Assembly (NCBI GenBank): GCA_022821065.1 | Contig: JAJEEK010000050.1 | Span: forward strand, 124,001-188,000 | Source: Candidatus Poribacteria bacterium | Lineage (GTDB): Bacteria; Poribacteria; WGA-4E; WGA-3G | Reading direction: 5' to 3' | DNA: 64,000 bases | Position numbers and translations under genes: made by a program | Notes under the pieces: generated by a model | Told to the model about the DNA's origin: nothing | Database searches by the model: none | Seen by the model: the letters and a program-made list of their open reading frames with translations, nothing else | Part shown: positions 7,484-16,785 of the stretch, piece after piece | How the letters are laid out: the number at the start of each line of letters is the position of its first letter | How positions within the stretch are numbered: the first letter of the stretch is position 1

Positions 7484-9456
7484 AGATTAACAGCATAAAA
7501 TTAAAAAATTTTAGGCCATATTATGGAAAGCATACTATAAATTTCGCCACCGACGACGAACGTCACGTAACTGTAATTCAAGGTGTCAACGGTGCCGGAA
7601 AAACTTCCTTGTTCACAGCTCTCAACTGGTGTTTATATGGTGATGATTTTGTTAAAAGGCACATCGGTCATATTGGTGAATTCGTAAATAGACGTGCTTT
7701 AGCAGATGGTGGAGTGGTCGAAACCTCAGTGGAACTTTGCTTTACTTATCAGAGAATGTTCCCTGGTCAAGAAGTTGAATTCTGCGCCAAGCGGGCAATA
7801 CGAAGGGATTTGCGATTGGACGGAACAGCACGTACTATGACGCGACTTTTCTTACAAATTACCAATTTGAGGGAATTTCACGATGCCGAGGCATCAAACT
7901 GGATTCAGGCAATAATTCCTGAAAATGTGAGTGTACATTTCTTTTTCGACGGTGAGAAGATTGACAACTTTACTAGGCCAAACCGCGAAACGGAAGTTGA
8001 AAGTGCTATTCGCAATGTCTTAAAGGTTGAAGAGATTGAACGTGGTATGCGGCATTTAGAGGATGTTGCCAGTGAGTACCAACGGCAAGTAACCAGACAT
8101 GCCTCAAATAAGTTAAAACCATTGCTTGAAGTAAGAGAAACAAAAAAATCCCTCCGCAGCAAATTATCTAAAGATATAGAACTACTACAAGAAGAAATCA
8201 GGCTTGCTAAAAAACAAAAACGGGATATTGACGCTCGATTGGAAGATATTCAGGGTCTACGTAAGCTGATTGATGAGCGAAAAGCGATTGAATCAGAACT
8301 GAAGCAGTTTAAAAACAAAAAAGTCGAGTACCAAGAGCAGACTCGTCGTTTGGCTAATCAAGGCTTTATTCCTTTAGCAAAACCAGTACTTGATAAAGGA
8401 TTGGAAATTCTTCGAGAAATCCCAACTGGACTTCCAGACACATTTTTGAATGAATTGCTTGATAAGATGCAATGTCTTTGTGGTAGACCTATTCACGACC
8501 AAAGTCCAGAGATGAAAACTATCAAGAACCTGCTCAATCGATCAATTTCGACAAGCTTGGGCCATATTGCTCAGGAAACCCATAGTGATTTGAAGCATTT
8601 AGTGCGGACTCATGTTGAAAAAATTCCGAATGATCTAAAATCAGTCTTAAGTGATGAGGAGGAATTGGACCAGAACGTAAAAACGAAAAGAGGACGATTG
8701 GAAGAGATTGAACGCGCATTAGAAAATTTTGATCATGATGAAGCCAATAATTTGGAAAAACGACGTAAAGAGTATGAACAGAGTATTCCGAAATTAGAAG
8801 GTGAGATAAATCAGATTAAGGGCAGAATTCAAGAAATTAACATGGAAATAACCAAACTAAGTCAGAAAATTAATACTGAGAAGGATTCAAACGCTAAAGC
8901 AGAAGAGTTAAAACGTTATTCAAAACTTGCCGAGGATTCTGCAAAAGCAATGTATAAAATATATGAATTATATGCAGAAAATATGAGAGGACATGTGCAA
9001 TCAGAAACCGAGAAAATTTTCAAAGATTTAGTGTGGAATGGTGACCATTTTCAAGAGGTATTGCTCAATAAAGATTATGAACTTCGGGTAATTGACGAGT
9101 CTGGCGAAGATGTGCTCCCTGAACTTTCTGCTGGACAGCGTCAAATTCTGAGCCTTTCTTTCATTGCTGCCATGGCGAAAGTAGCAGTTCATGAAACAAT
9201 TCCTCAACTAACGGAAGAACCATTTCCAATTGTAATGGATACGGCTTTCGGTAGACTTTCCAGAAAGCATAGAGAAAATATAACGAGAGTAATGCCTAAC
9301 ATCGCTAACCAGTTGGTGCTATTTGTAACTGATGAAGAATTACACGGGCAAGCGAAGGCAAATTTGGCATCCCGAATTGGCGCAGAATATGAATTAGAAT
9401 TTGATCGAGAATCGAAAACTTCCAAAATCAAAGAAATTTGGTCGGAGAAAATATAA
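7480..9456 (+). CDS. SMC/Rad50-like ATPase of the DndD type (second copy in the island)
   Basis: 658 residues starting at GTG 7480 inside the previous stop. The N-terminus holds a P-loop GVNGAGKT (35-42) and a conserved FFFDGE (about 154-159). A long coiled coil (about 190-530) is interrupted near 332-336 by CLCG, a possible hook. The C-terminus has the ABC signature LSAGQRQ (549-555) and Walker B IVMDTAFGRL (D587). Length and FFFDGE match the DndD family, yet it differs clearly from the dndD at 13347-15356: a different hook and GRLS instead of GRLD at the D-loop. It probably works with the helicase, in DNA sensing or end loading. It overlaps the next gene by one base (TAATG). Confidence 0.88.
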   Translation: MKINSIKLKNFRPYYGKHTINFATDDERHVTVIQGVNGAGKTSLFTALNWCLYGDDFVKRHIGHIGEFVNRRALADGGVVETSVELCFTYQRMFPGQEVEFCAKRAIRRDLRLDGTARTMTRLFLQITNLREFHDAEASNWIQAIIPENVSVHFFFDGEKIDNFTRPNRETEVESAIRNVLKVEEIERGMRHLEDVASEYQRQVTRHASNKLKPLLEVRETKKSLRSKLSKDIELLQEEIRLAKKQKRDIDARLEDIQGLRKLIDERKAIESELKQFKNKKVEYQEQTRRLANQGFIPLAKPVLDKGLEILREIPTGLPDTFLNELLDKMQCLCGRPIHDQSPEMKTIKNLLNRSISTSLGHIAQETHSDLKHLVRTHVEKIPNDLKSVLSDEEELDQNVKTKRGRLEEIERALENFDHDEANNLEKRRKEYEQSIPKLEGEINQIKGRIQEINMEITKLSQKINTEKDSNAKAEELKRYSKLAEDSAKAMYKIYELYAENMRGHVQSETEKIFKDLVWNGDHFQEVLLNKDYELRVIDESGEDVLPELSAGQRQILSLSFIAAMAKVAVHETIPQLTEEPFPIVMDTAFGRLSRKHRENITRVMPNIANQLVLFVTDEELHGQAKANLASRIGAEYELEFDRESKTSKIKEIWSEKI

Positions 9457-9941
9457 TGCTTTCAAACATTGAGGGTGATGGAAACCAGCAGGCCAGAAGA
9501 CCACGGGATCGTATCCGCATTGATAAAATACATCATCCAACCTACATAGCATTGACTAAACCGAGAGATAACGAAAACCACCAAGATTTATCACCTTTCG
9601 AGTCTATGAAAAATGTTTTCATGTTAGCTGCTTTTATAGGTTACAACGAGGAAAAACGGGTGCCACTTGGAAAAGATAAGGAGATGATTTTCGCGTGGGC
9701 TCAATTTTCACCTGAGGAAGATGTTCCACTACTTCGAGCTTTAGCACTTGCAGAAACGGAAGATGTTGAAATATTAACAGATCAAGATAGAATTCTAACG
9801 ATTGCTGAAGAGTATGCCAACGGTGGAATTACAGAAATTCAGAAACAGATTGAAGATATGCCCGGTGACAGAGTTACTAACTTAGTGCATTTACTTTTCA
9901 ATTGGTCCCCGTATGACAGATTGATATCCACGGTTTTTTAA
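9456..9941 (+). CDS. Probable DNA phosphorothioation-associated protein 4
   Basis: 161 residues from ATG 9456, which overlaps the previous stop as TAATG; an upstream in-frame GTG would give seven extra residues within the SMC gene and is less likely. The sequence RDRIRIDKIHHPTYIAL, the hydrophobic block VFMLAAFIGYNEEKRVPLGK and the C-terminal helical half match my memory of the small dnd system-associated protein 4 family (a short, mostly helical protein with a FxxAAxxGY...R.PL.K core). Its biochemical role is not known to me. It is the last gene of the first plus-strand operon; a 250-bp gap with a second promoter follows. Confidence 0.6.
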   Translation: MLSNIEGDGNQQARRPRDRIRIDKIHHPTYIALTKPRDNENHQDLSPFESMKNVFMLAAFIGYNEEKRVPLGKDKEMIFAWAQFSPEEDVPLLRALALAETEDVEILTDQDRILTIAEEYANGGITEIQKQIEDMPGDRVTNLVHLLFNWSPYDRLISTVF

Positions 9942-10066
9942 GAACCATCTACCTGAACACCGTTTCAAAATTATCACATTTTCAGGTCTCTATGCTCTCT
10001 ATATCGTGATGCTTATTAGGTTCTTGAGTCCTGTAATAAATATCAGATCAATTTTTTTCTGAAAAA

Positions 10067-10095
10067 TTGATTTTTTTGGTGAATTGTGTTAAAAT
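10067..10095 (+). promoter_or_regulatory. Second copy of the duplicated promoter, driving the GHKL gene
   Basis: TTGATT (10067-10072), 17 nt, TAAAAT (10090-10095). It shares the T-tract, TGTTAAAAT and downstream TTAACTT with the promoter at 5185. This suggests both operons answer to the same regulator or arose by promoter duplication. The rest of 9942-10191 contains no gene that I can support. Confidence 0.6.
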
Positions 10096-10191
10096 CTTCT
10101 CATTAGAAAGCGATTAACTTTAGTCACAGACTCCTATATGCTGTATTTCAGAAATGCAGTAACTTAATTGCTAAAACAGATGAGGTGCGCT

Positions 10192-11784
10192 ATGAGTGAT
10201 TGGCAGGATATTAGGGTTAGTTCAAAAATTTTAGGGCACGTTAGTGCAGGCATCTATCGCAGTCCTGCCGGAGCGATAAAAGAACTAGTCAGTAATGCAT
10301 TTGATGCTGATGCAACTCGTGTCGCAATTACCACGAATTGGCCAAGTTTTGACATCATTACATGCCGTGATAATGGTAGCGGGATGTCACAAGAGAAGTT
10401 TGAACTAATAATGACTCAGGAGATCGGTGATAGCGACAAACGGCTCGCAATTGACGGAAGTGCTGGAGATTTGACAGATCAAGGCAGGCCTATAATTGGA
10501 TGGTTAGGCATTGGAATGTTGGGAGTTGCACAAATTTGTCATGAGTTTAAACTTATATCGCATTATAAGAAGGATCGGGCAGCTTTCAAAGCAAGTATAC
10601 GCTTAGGGGATTTTCGTGGTGAAGAAAAACATTATATTTCTCAAGAACAAGTCCCAAAACAACCAATTGATGTTGGAAAATTTAAGATTGAACCGATAGA
10701 CTACGACCCAGATAAGGTAGGAACTTATATAATAGCATCAGATATGCGTTCGGCCTTTGTCGTAAAATTTCGAGAATCTTTGGCGGATAATCCTTTACCG
10801 TTACCATCAAAATTTTCAGAATTCTTGAAAGTGATTCACCGCGCTAGGTCTGTGAAATCCCTTAGCGACTATTGGCAGATGGTCTGGGAATTAAGCGTTG
10901 CATGTCCACTTTCTTATAAAGACGAGGGGGCATTCAATTGGAATAAAATTGAAGTAGAACCTGAATTAAGAAAACAGTTAGTTGAACTACAAGAAACACT
11001 CAGGACTTACCAATTTGAGGTAGTTATTGATGGTTTGGCGTTACGTAAACCAAATCAATATCCGCTCTTTGACCCCCGATTACCGAAAGCAAAACAAACG
11101 AAAGGAAAACTTTTCTCTCTTAACAAATCCGTGAAGGTTCGTGGTGAAACTCTTAAGTTATCTGGTTATATTTATTTGCAATATAGTCGAGCTGTAGAAC
11201 CAATGGAACTCCGAGGTTTACTGATAAGAATACGAAATATAGCCATTGGAACTTACGATCCAAACCTCTTTGAATTTCCTCAGGTTCCGTCACCCCGATT
11301 TAACTGGATATCCGGTGAAATCTATGTTGAAAAGGGTTTGGAATTCGCCTTAAATATAGATCGAGATAGCTTTAATGAGATGAATCCACATTTTGTGAAA
11401 CTTAGAGAGGTCATCCATAGTTTGCTCGAAGACGAAATTTTGCTTGAGGCGGGTCGAGGGCAAAGAAAGCTGACTGCAAAAAAGCACGAGAATATGCAAC
11501 AGGAAAAACAAACCAAGCTCGAATCTTTAATTCATCAAGAATTAGGTGACGATTATGCTTTGGCCTCAAGTGATGAACAACAATTCCCTCTGATAATTGA
11601 TACCGATCAAAACTTGGTAGTCATGAATAATCAAAGTGAGTTACTACCTAATTCTAAAAGCAAACGTGAACTCGTACAATTTATTGCCCATGCATTTGAA
11701 ATTTCTATGTTAGTTCCAGCGAACGAGCGCAGGGAAAAATTTTACCAACTACTATCAAACTTTGCAAAGTCAGGTTTGTTGTAA
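10192..11784 (+). CDS. GHKL (Hsp90/MutL-like) ATPase of the defence island
   Basis: 530 residues. ATG 10192 is preferred over the in-frame ATGs 12 and 24 bases upstream because GAGG lies seven bases before it. The N-terminal quarter is a Bergerat-fold ATP site: KELVSNAFDAD (E31, N35, D39), DNGSGM (60-65) and GWLGIGMLG (about 103-111). The remaining 400 residues include beta-rich stretches as in MutL/Hsp90 middle domains, then a charged helical region (LTAKKHENMQQEKQTK) and a C-terminal helical part. Stand-alone GHKL ATPases of this size occur in several prokaryotic defence loci, where they probably act as nucleotide-gated clamps. It forms a two-gene operon with the next ORF. Confidence 0.82.
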   Translation: MSDWQDIRVSSKILGHVSAGIYRSPAGAIKELVSNAFDADATRVAITTNWPSFDIITCRDNGSGMSQEKFELIMTQEIGDSDKRLAIDGSAGDLTDQGRPIIGWLGIGMLGVAQICHEFKLISHYKKDRAAFKASIRLGDFRGEEKHYISQEQVPKQPIDVGKFKIEPIDYDPDKVGTYIIASDMRSAFVVKFRESLADNPLPLPSKFSEFLKVIHRARSVKSLSDYWQMVWELSVACPLSYKDEGAFNWNKIEVEPELRKQLVELQETLRTYQFEVVIDGLALRKPNQYPLFDPRLPKAKQTKGKLFSLNKSVKVRGETLKLSGYIYLQYSRAVEPMELRGLLIRIRNIAIGTYDPNLFEFPQVPSPRFNWISGEIYVEKGLEFALNIDRDSFNEMNPHFVKLREVIHSLLEDEILLEAGRGQRKLTAKKHENMQQEKQTKLESLIHQELGDDYALASSDEQQFPLIIDTDQNLVVMNNQSELLPNSKSKRELVQFIAHAFEISMLVPANERREKFYQLLSNFAKSGLL

Positions 11785-11807
11785 TTTCATCCAAAACAGT
11801 GTAGATA

Positions 11808-12926
11808 ATGCCAGTTAATTATGAGACAGACCCGCTCAAACATTACGTTAGAAAATACGGGTGGTTGACAGCGGCTAGACAACAAAAACACACAATTAGA
11901 AATAGATCAAAAAGAATACCTTTGCGCTATTTTACCTTCTGCGCAGCTGGGGCAATTGATGTTTTTATGTTAGAGCATGAAGGAATCCTAAAGCGATCAG
12001 GAGAAACGGGACGCTTGGAAGGTGTCTATTTTTGCGAGGAAGACGATGAGGATTTCGGAAGAATAGCTGATTTAATAGGAACTCCTGAAAATGGATTTCG
12101 GGGTACATTTGAAGATATTGTCTTGTTTGAAGATGACGAAGACACCGATGGAAAAGAGTTAAAAGATGAATTAGAAAGCGGGAACGTTTACTCAGATGAA
12201 GTTCGCGAAAAGTTAGGACGTAAAGATACTCATTATCGCTTACGTAAAGCATTTCCTTTTGATATAATTAACCTTGATGTGTGTGGTGTTATGTTTCCGC
12301 CTAAAAGAGATATAATAGCACCACTCTTGGAATCAATCATTCAAATTCTAGCATGGCAAACGGAATCAAAGTTTTCGATTAACGAACGCGAGTGCAAACG
12401 ATTTACTTTGTTTCTTACTTCCCATATTGATCCAAATGATACTAATCAACACGCGATTGAACAACTTGAAAATCGAGTTATTGAAAATATACATACGAAT
12501 AAAGGTTTTCAAGATGCCTTTGTGAGACAATACGGACATAATCAAGTGCCTAAGCTGATACACGAGAATTTTGCAGAATTTTTTTCCATTGCCTTCCCCA
12601 AATTTATGATACATGAAGCACTATTTCGTTTTGGTTGGAAAGTCACCTGTGGTCCAACATATCTATATAATCGTGATTACAGAAGAGAAGAAAATAGACA
12701 ATATCAAATTATGCACGCAGTCTCGGTTTATGAGCGAATTCCTAACTTTGGAAAAAGCCTTGATACTCCCAGTGTGAATCAATATACTCAGTCTGTTATT
12801 CAACTAGTCAATGACAAGATTAAATGGATTGATGAAATTATTGGAGATTCTGATATTACTAGAGAATTAGAAGAAGATCTGAACCAAATTATTACATTGA
12901 GAGATCACCATCACAACCTGCAGTAA
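11808..12926 (+). CDS. Unrecognised partner of the GHKL ATPase
   Basis: 372 residues, 23 bp after the GHKL gene and likely cotranscribed. I do not recognise the family. The N-terminal part is basic (LTAARQQKHTIRNRSKRIPL), then comes a very acidic segment around residues 75-135 (CEEDDEDFG, FEDDEDTDGKELKDELES). Next is FPFDIINLDVCGVMFPP near residue 160, which has the hydrophobic-hydrophobic-N-L-D-x-C-G look of a nucleotide or SAM-binding strand-loop. The C-terminal half is helical with aromatic residues (YNRDYRREENRQYQ). It ends 48 bp before the convergent dndE. A DNA-binding or modification role is possible but not shown. Confidence 0.6.
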   Translation: MPVNYETDPLKHYVRKYGWLTAARQQKHTIRNRSKRIPLRYFTFCAAGAIDVFMLEHEGILKRSGETGRLEGVYFCEEDDEDFGRIADLIGTPENGFRGTFEDIVLFEDDEDTDGKELKDELESGNVYSDEVREKLGRKDTHYRLRKAFPFDIINLDVCGVMFPPKRDIIAPLLESIIQILAWQTESKFSINERECKRFTLFLTSHIDPNDTNQHAIEQLENRVIENIHTNKGFQDAFVRQYGHNQVPKLIHENFAEFFSIAFPKFMIHEALFRFGWKVTCGPTYLYNRDYRREENRQYQIMHAVSVYERIPNFGKSLDTPSVNQYTQSVIQLVNDKIKWIDEIIGDSDITRELEEDLNQIITLRDHHHNLQ

Positions 12927-12974
12927 TTTCAACACTTTAATTTAGAATTATATTTCAATGACTTGATATCACTC

Positions 12975-13340
12975 CTATTCTGAGAGAAGATTAGCCAAAT
13001 CCTCCAAACGTTTCACTCGACCATAAAGCAAACGTACTCCCCGATTCAGATGCGCTCGGAAGTATTCAACAAGCGTAGTGTTATCTGTATCTATTCCATT
13101 AGCGATGCACCATTCTTCCAATAATGCCACAATCAGCGGGTCCCATTCTCCCATCAGCGTGTCGCGATGAAGTTCTGATCCATCAGTTGTATCTATGTCA
13201 ACTTCCGGTAGATTAGGCTCTGCAAGTGATAACATTAACCCAATTCTACAAAGGATATTGGGTAATAGTCCTGTACGCGACTGTAAAACACCCAATTTAT
13301 TACGGGAATCTTTAGAGGTGTGAATCCGATTTAGGCGCAT
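12975..13340 (-). CDS. dndE: DNA sulfur modification protein DndE
   Basis: 121 residues, matching the usual 110-130 of DndE. The N-terminal LNRIHTSKDSRNKLGVLQSRTGLLPNILCRIGLMLSLAEP is typical of the family, as is the C-terminal YFRAHLNRGVRLLYGRVK. DndE is a small helical protein that binds nicked DNA and is required with DndC and DndD to exchange a non-bridging phosphate oxygen for sulfur. The ATG at 13340 is 6 bases after the dndD stop, so it is translated from the dndCDE message. It ends tail to tail with the unrecognised gene at 11808-12926. Confidence 0.92.
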   Translation of the reverse strand: MRLNRIHTSKDSRNKLGVLQSRTGLLPNILCRIGLMLSLAEPNLPEVDIDTTDGSELHRDTLMGEWDPLIVALLEEWCIANGIDTDNTTLVEYFRAHLNRGVRLLYGRVKRLEDLANLLSE

Positions 13341-13346
13341 GGCACA

Positions 13347-15356
13347 CTACCCAAAATAACCTTTCTCTATTGTCGTGTGCCCCTCAGCTTGGTGATACGC
13401 TAAATGAAATGTATGTGAGATACGTGGTTTCAATAGGGATAAAAGATGACCTACGATTTCAGTATCAGTGGAAAGTAAAATGACTTGATGGCTGGCGTAA
13501 GGAAAATAGTGTTCAATCAGGAGTTGGCGGTGGCTGCTGTCCAAACGTCCGAGCGGTGTATCAAGAATCATTGGCAGTGGCTTACCGGAAGTTTTTGCCA
13601 ATCCCAATAAGAGGGCAGTTGTGTAAATTTGTTGTTCCCCTGCCGATAATTCATCCTTTGAAATAGAACGATTGTTAGTATCATATAATGTCACAGTAAA
13701 TGTATGCGGATCAAGTTCAACGTGTTTAATTCGATCCGGTTTGTGTGAAAGTTGATTGAAACCTTCAACAATAGCATTGCTTAGTGTAACCGTCTTTGCT
13801 TGTGTAAGTTGCAGTATATATTCAGCAAGCACTGCCTGCACACTCCGTACCCGTTTTGGACGTTTGACGTGTGCTTGTCTTAGCTGCTGAGTGCGATATA
13901 ACATATCTCGCCTTTGCTCAACTTTTTCCATCTGGTCTTTTAATGAGCAAATCACTTCATTAGCGTTTTGCTCTTGTATTTGTAGTTGTCCTAGTCGTTT
14001 ATTTAAATCTGATAGATACTCAATTATTGGTTTTAACACATCCTCGGGGGGCACTTTTTGAAGAGCGTTTTCTACTTTTTTAAATTCCGATTGGGTACTC
14101 TGCAGGATATCATTCAATTCTCTAAATTCTTGCGGTATTTTATTCAGACAAGTATCAATCCACTCCAATATACAATCATACTCAGTAGATGAACGTTCCC
14201 GAATTTTTTTAAACCCTTGTAATTCCTCGGGGGACTCAAGTGGTTTTGTTAACAACGAGGTTACTTTGTTCTGAATTGCTGAAATTTGTGAAGATTCTAG
14301 AGAAATGTCTGCCCAAAAATCATCGGATGGAAGGTGCTTAAGTAATAGATCCTTGTGTGCTTTTAAAGCACGATTTTTTGCGTCCCATTCATTCAACTGT
14401 AGTTCTTTAACGAACTGTGTTTTCAACCGATTCAAGTTTTCTGGGACTAAAGCGAATGGAAACAATTCTCCACATTGAGCACGAATCTTGTTCTTCAAGT
14501 CTTCAATTTGAGTTTGGAGTTGTTCTTGTTGTCGTTGCAAATTTCCGCGTTGCCGGGCATAATTCCCACCTTCGGTTGCAAGTCGGTGTTCTTGCTGTTC
14601 GATTTCACTTTCTAAATTATCAATTTGCGTTGCGATTTTTTCAGATTCAACTTCAATATCTACAAGCCTATTTCGGAGGTTTTCGATTTCCAATTCCACC
14701 TCGGTAATTTCCTGTTGGACTGATTCCGGACTATCACGTTTAACTAAACGGTTTGCGTAGATATGCAGATCAGATTGCAGTCGCTCCACTAAATTTAACC
14801 CGAATAATGCTTTAATTGACTCTGTGAGAAAAGCATCATGACCAGAATCATCTACTAATTTCCGAACGTTCTCACCATCAAAAAAGAAAAATTGGGAAAC
14901 GCCAATAGGAATCAATTCATTAATGTAATCTTGCCAGTACTTTGCTTCAAAATCAGTGTTTAATCTATCATTTTCATAGATAGCAAGAACTTCTTTGATA
15001 GCTTCGCTATCTCTTTGGCGTTTCCATGAGCGTTCAACCGTGTACCTTTTTTTTTCTCCGTCGCGGGAATATTCAAATTCAAGGGTCACAGATGCGTGGT
15101 CAATAGGTGAATTCGCAGTCAAATCCCTATGAATTATTTCAGAGAGGTATTCTTGGTACTCACTAAGACTGACTCGACTGCCAAGTGCTCGTTTACCATA
15201 CAAACAGAGGCGGACAGCATCCAGCAGCGTCGTTTTACCAGCACCATTCATCCCTCCAACAAGGATTATAGGCTTGCTACCTTTTGGTGTAAGGTTAACG
15301 GTTTGTTTGCCACGGAACAAACCTACATTGTTAAGGGTGAGTTTGTGGAGAATCAT
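13347..15356 (-). CDS. dndD: DNA sulfur modification ATPase DndD
   Basis: 669 residues, the normal DndD length. The P-loop is GMNGAGKT (35-42) followed by LLDAVRLCLYGKRALGSRVS, a near-diagnostic DndD stretch. FFFFDGENVRKL is conserved near residue 160. A long coiled coil fills the middle. The signature LSAGEQQ (from 570) and Walker B MILDTPLGRLD (D599) close the ATPase head. DndD supplies ATPase and DNA-nicking activity for phosphorothioation. Its start overlaps the end of dndC by 26 nt, and dndE follows 6 nt after its stop. Unlike the second SMC ATPase at 7480, it keeps the D-loop Asp and lacks the CLCG hook. Confidence 0.95.
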   Translation of the reverse strand: MILHKLTLNNVGLFRGKQTVNLTPKGSKPIILVGGMNGAGKTTLLDAVRLCLYGKRALGSRVSLSEYQEYLSEIIHRDLTANSPIDHASVTLEFEYSRDGEKKRYTVERSWKRQRDSEAIKEVLAIYENDRLNTDFEAKYWQDYINELIPIGVSQFFFFDGENVRKLVDDSGHDAFLTESIKALFGLNLVERLQSDLHIYANRLVKRDSPESVQQEITEVELEIENLRNRLVDIEVESEKIATQIDNLESEIEQQEHRLATEGGNYARQRGNLQRQQEQLQTQIEDLKNKIRAQCGELFPFALVPENLNRLKTQFVKELQLNEWDAKNRALKAHKDLLLKHLPSDDFWADISLESSQISAIQNKVTSLLTKPLESPEELQGFKKIRERSSTEYDCILEWIDTCLNKIPQEFRELNDILQSTQSEFKKVENALQKVPPEDVLKPIIEYLSDLNKRLGQLQIQEQNANEVICSLKDQMEKVEQRRDMLYRTQQLRQAHVKRPKRVRSVQAVLAEYILQLTQAKTVTLSNAIVEGFNQLSHKPDRIKHVELDPHTFTVTLYDTNNRSISKDELSAGEQQIYTTALLLGLAKTSGKPLPMILDTPLGRLDSSHRQLLIEHYFPYASHQVILLSTDTEIVGHLLSLLKPRISHTFHLAYHQAEGHTTIEKGYFG

Positions 15357-16758
15357 TACTGGAACCGCTATCGCCTTTATTGGGGTTTACTTCTTCTTCT
15401 GAACGCCAGTCCTCATGGAAGATTTCGTCAATTCGGGATTGTATGCCCGCGCGTCGACTCATTCCATCCATTTGCCGTTCTGTATCAAGAAGTTTCGCAA
15501 CGAGAGTAACAGGAATTCCTTGCTCCTTGCAAACTGTTTCCAAAATTTCTTTGTCCTTTTCGGTAAAAGAGGTTGTGTCATCAAAAATCCATTCTCGGTC
15601 GCCAACAATTTTTGTATAAATTCTCGGTACTGCGTCTTGCCAATCTTGGCGTTCAGTTCGCCAAATTTTACGGATTTCTTCCAACTCGTCGTCTGTGATG
15701 AGTTTAATATCGGGGTCAGGTCCATCTTCGCGGACCTGTTGTTGGGTTGTGAGAAGCTTGGTTAAGAGTTCCTTACAAAAATCCAATTTGTAGGGACCGT
15801 GAACAAGTTTATTGTTGAGGATCGTGATCTGTCCATTTCGTCTCCGATATTCACGGATTTCAGGTTTCTTTTCAGGGTCTTGCGTTTCGGCAAGAAAATC
15901 TCGAAATTCAAGTAGCGGGATCATCCAATCCTCGCCGTTATCAATAAGTCCCTCCATCGCTTTGTCTTTTGTTACAACGGTGCAAGTCCAACACCCGAAG
16001 CGACTGTTTCCACAAGAAGGTGTCGTCTCGTCAACAACAAGCGGGCATTCTCCCTGTGCACTCGTGTTGCGATAGAGTGTTACCAACTGTCGATTATCAC
16101 CACCCCACGGTGATGGGTTGGATAATAGGTACATCCAAACATCTTCCATCGTGAAATCGACAACAGGTGTATAAACAAAGGCGTTAGGCAGCGTTGTATG
16201 TCGTGAGAGAAGCGAGTCTTTTATGCGATGCAAACTCAAGACTTGATCACGTGTTGTACTCTCACCCTTGCGAACACCGAGAACCATAATAACTTCGCCG
16301 TACTCAGAGGCTTTTTCCAAAATAAAACGATTGGCGGGTTGAATTTTCATTCGGTCCGTACACCACCGAAAACGCGTATAGGGAGCCGGGTATCCCCTTC
16401 CAATGAGATTAACCCAAAAGGTATCATTGATTTTCGGACGGACTATTTTTGTCTGAAACGGCATCTTCTCTTCGGTCGCAGTTGCCTCAATTCGGTCCAA
16501 AGTGTTAGTGATATAGCTAACAATCACTGGTGTCTCCACCAGTGTATCGGACGAGATCACGTAGACCGGATACTTCCGTTCTTCTGGTGGTAATTCAGCA
16601 AGCGCGTACCAGATGAGCTGAAGTGCTGTCGTTGAATCTTTTCCGCCACTGTACCCGATAACCCAAGGGCGCGCGCTTTCAAGATAGACTTCTTGAATTT
16701 CGCGATGAATATCGTCAGGGGTACGCGAATTGAAGATACTATAAGGAGCCTCTGCCAT
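15331..16758 (-). CDS. dndC: Phosphorothioation sulfurtransferase DndC (PAPS reductase-like)
   Basis: 475 residues from ATG 16758, which has AAGGA nine bases upstream; an in-frame TTG 21 bases earlier is less likely. SGGKDS (37-42) is the ATP-pyrophosphatase PP-loop. Cysteines near 238, 249, 256 and 259 (ECPLVV, PSCGNSRFGCWTC) are the family's Fe-S cluster ligands. DndC adenylates the DNA backbone and delivers sulfur to it. A cysteine desulfurase (DndA/IscS) is needed to load sulfur but none is encoded in the window, so a chromosomal IscS presumably serves. No dndB regulator is present either. It is the first gene of dndCDE. Confidence 0.95.
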   Translation of the reverse strand: MAEAPYSIFNSRTPDDIHREIQEVYLESARPWVIGYSGGKDSTTALQLIWYALAELPPEERKYPVYVISSDTLVETPVIVSYITNTLDRIEATATEEKMPFQTKIVRPKINDTFWVNLIGRGYPAPYTRFRWCTDRMKIQPANRFILEKASEYGEVIMVLGVRKGESTTRDQVLSLHRIKDSLLSRHTTLPNAFVYTPVVDFTMEDVWMYLLSNPSPWGGDNRQLVTLYRNTSAQGECPLVVDETTPSCGNSRFGCWTCTVVTKDKAMEGLIDNGEDWMIPLLEFRDFLAETQDPEKKPEIREYRRRNGQITILNNKLVHGPYKLDFCKELLTKLLTTQQQVREDGPDPDIKLITDDELEEIRKIWRTERQDWQDAVPRIYTKIVGDREWIFDDTTSFTEKDKEILETVCKEQGIPVTLVAKLLDTERQMDGMSRRAGIQSRIDEIFHEDWRSEEEVNPNKGDSGSSNDSPQTHP

Positions 16759-16785
16759 GAATCTTGTTCCTTCAAGCAAAGATAT

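Noticed and set aside
5185..16758. DISARM system
   Set aside because: A helicase and a PLD domain are present, but they are fused and there is no DUF1998 protein or methylase; the dnd genes explain the context better.
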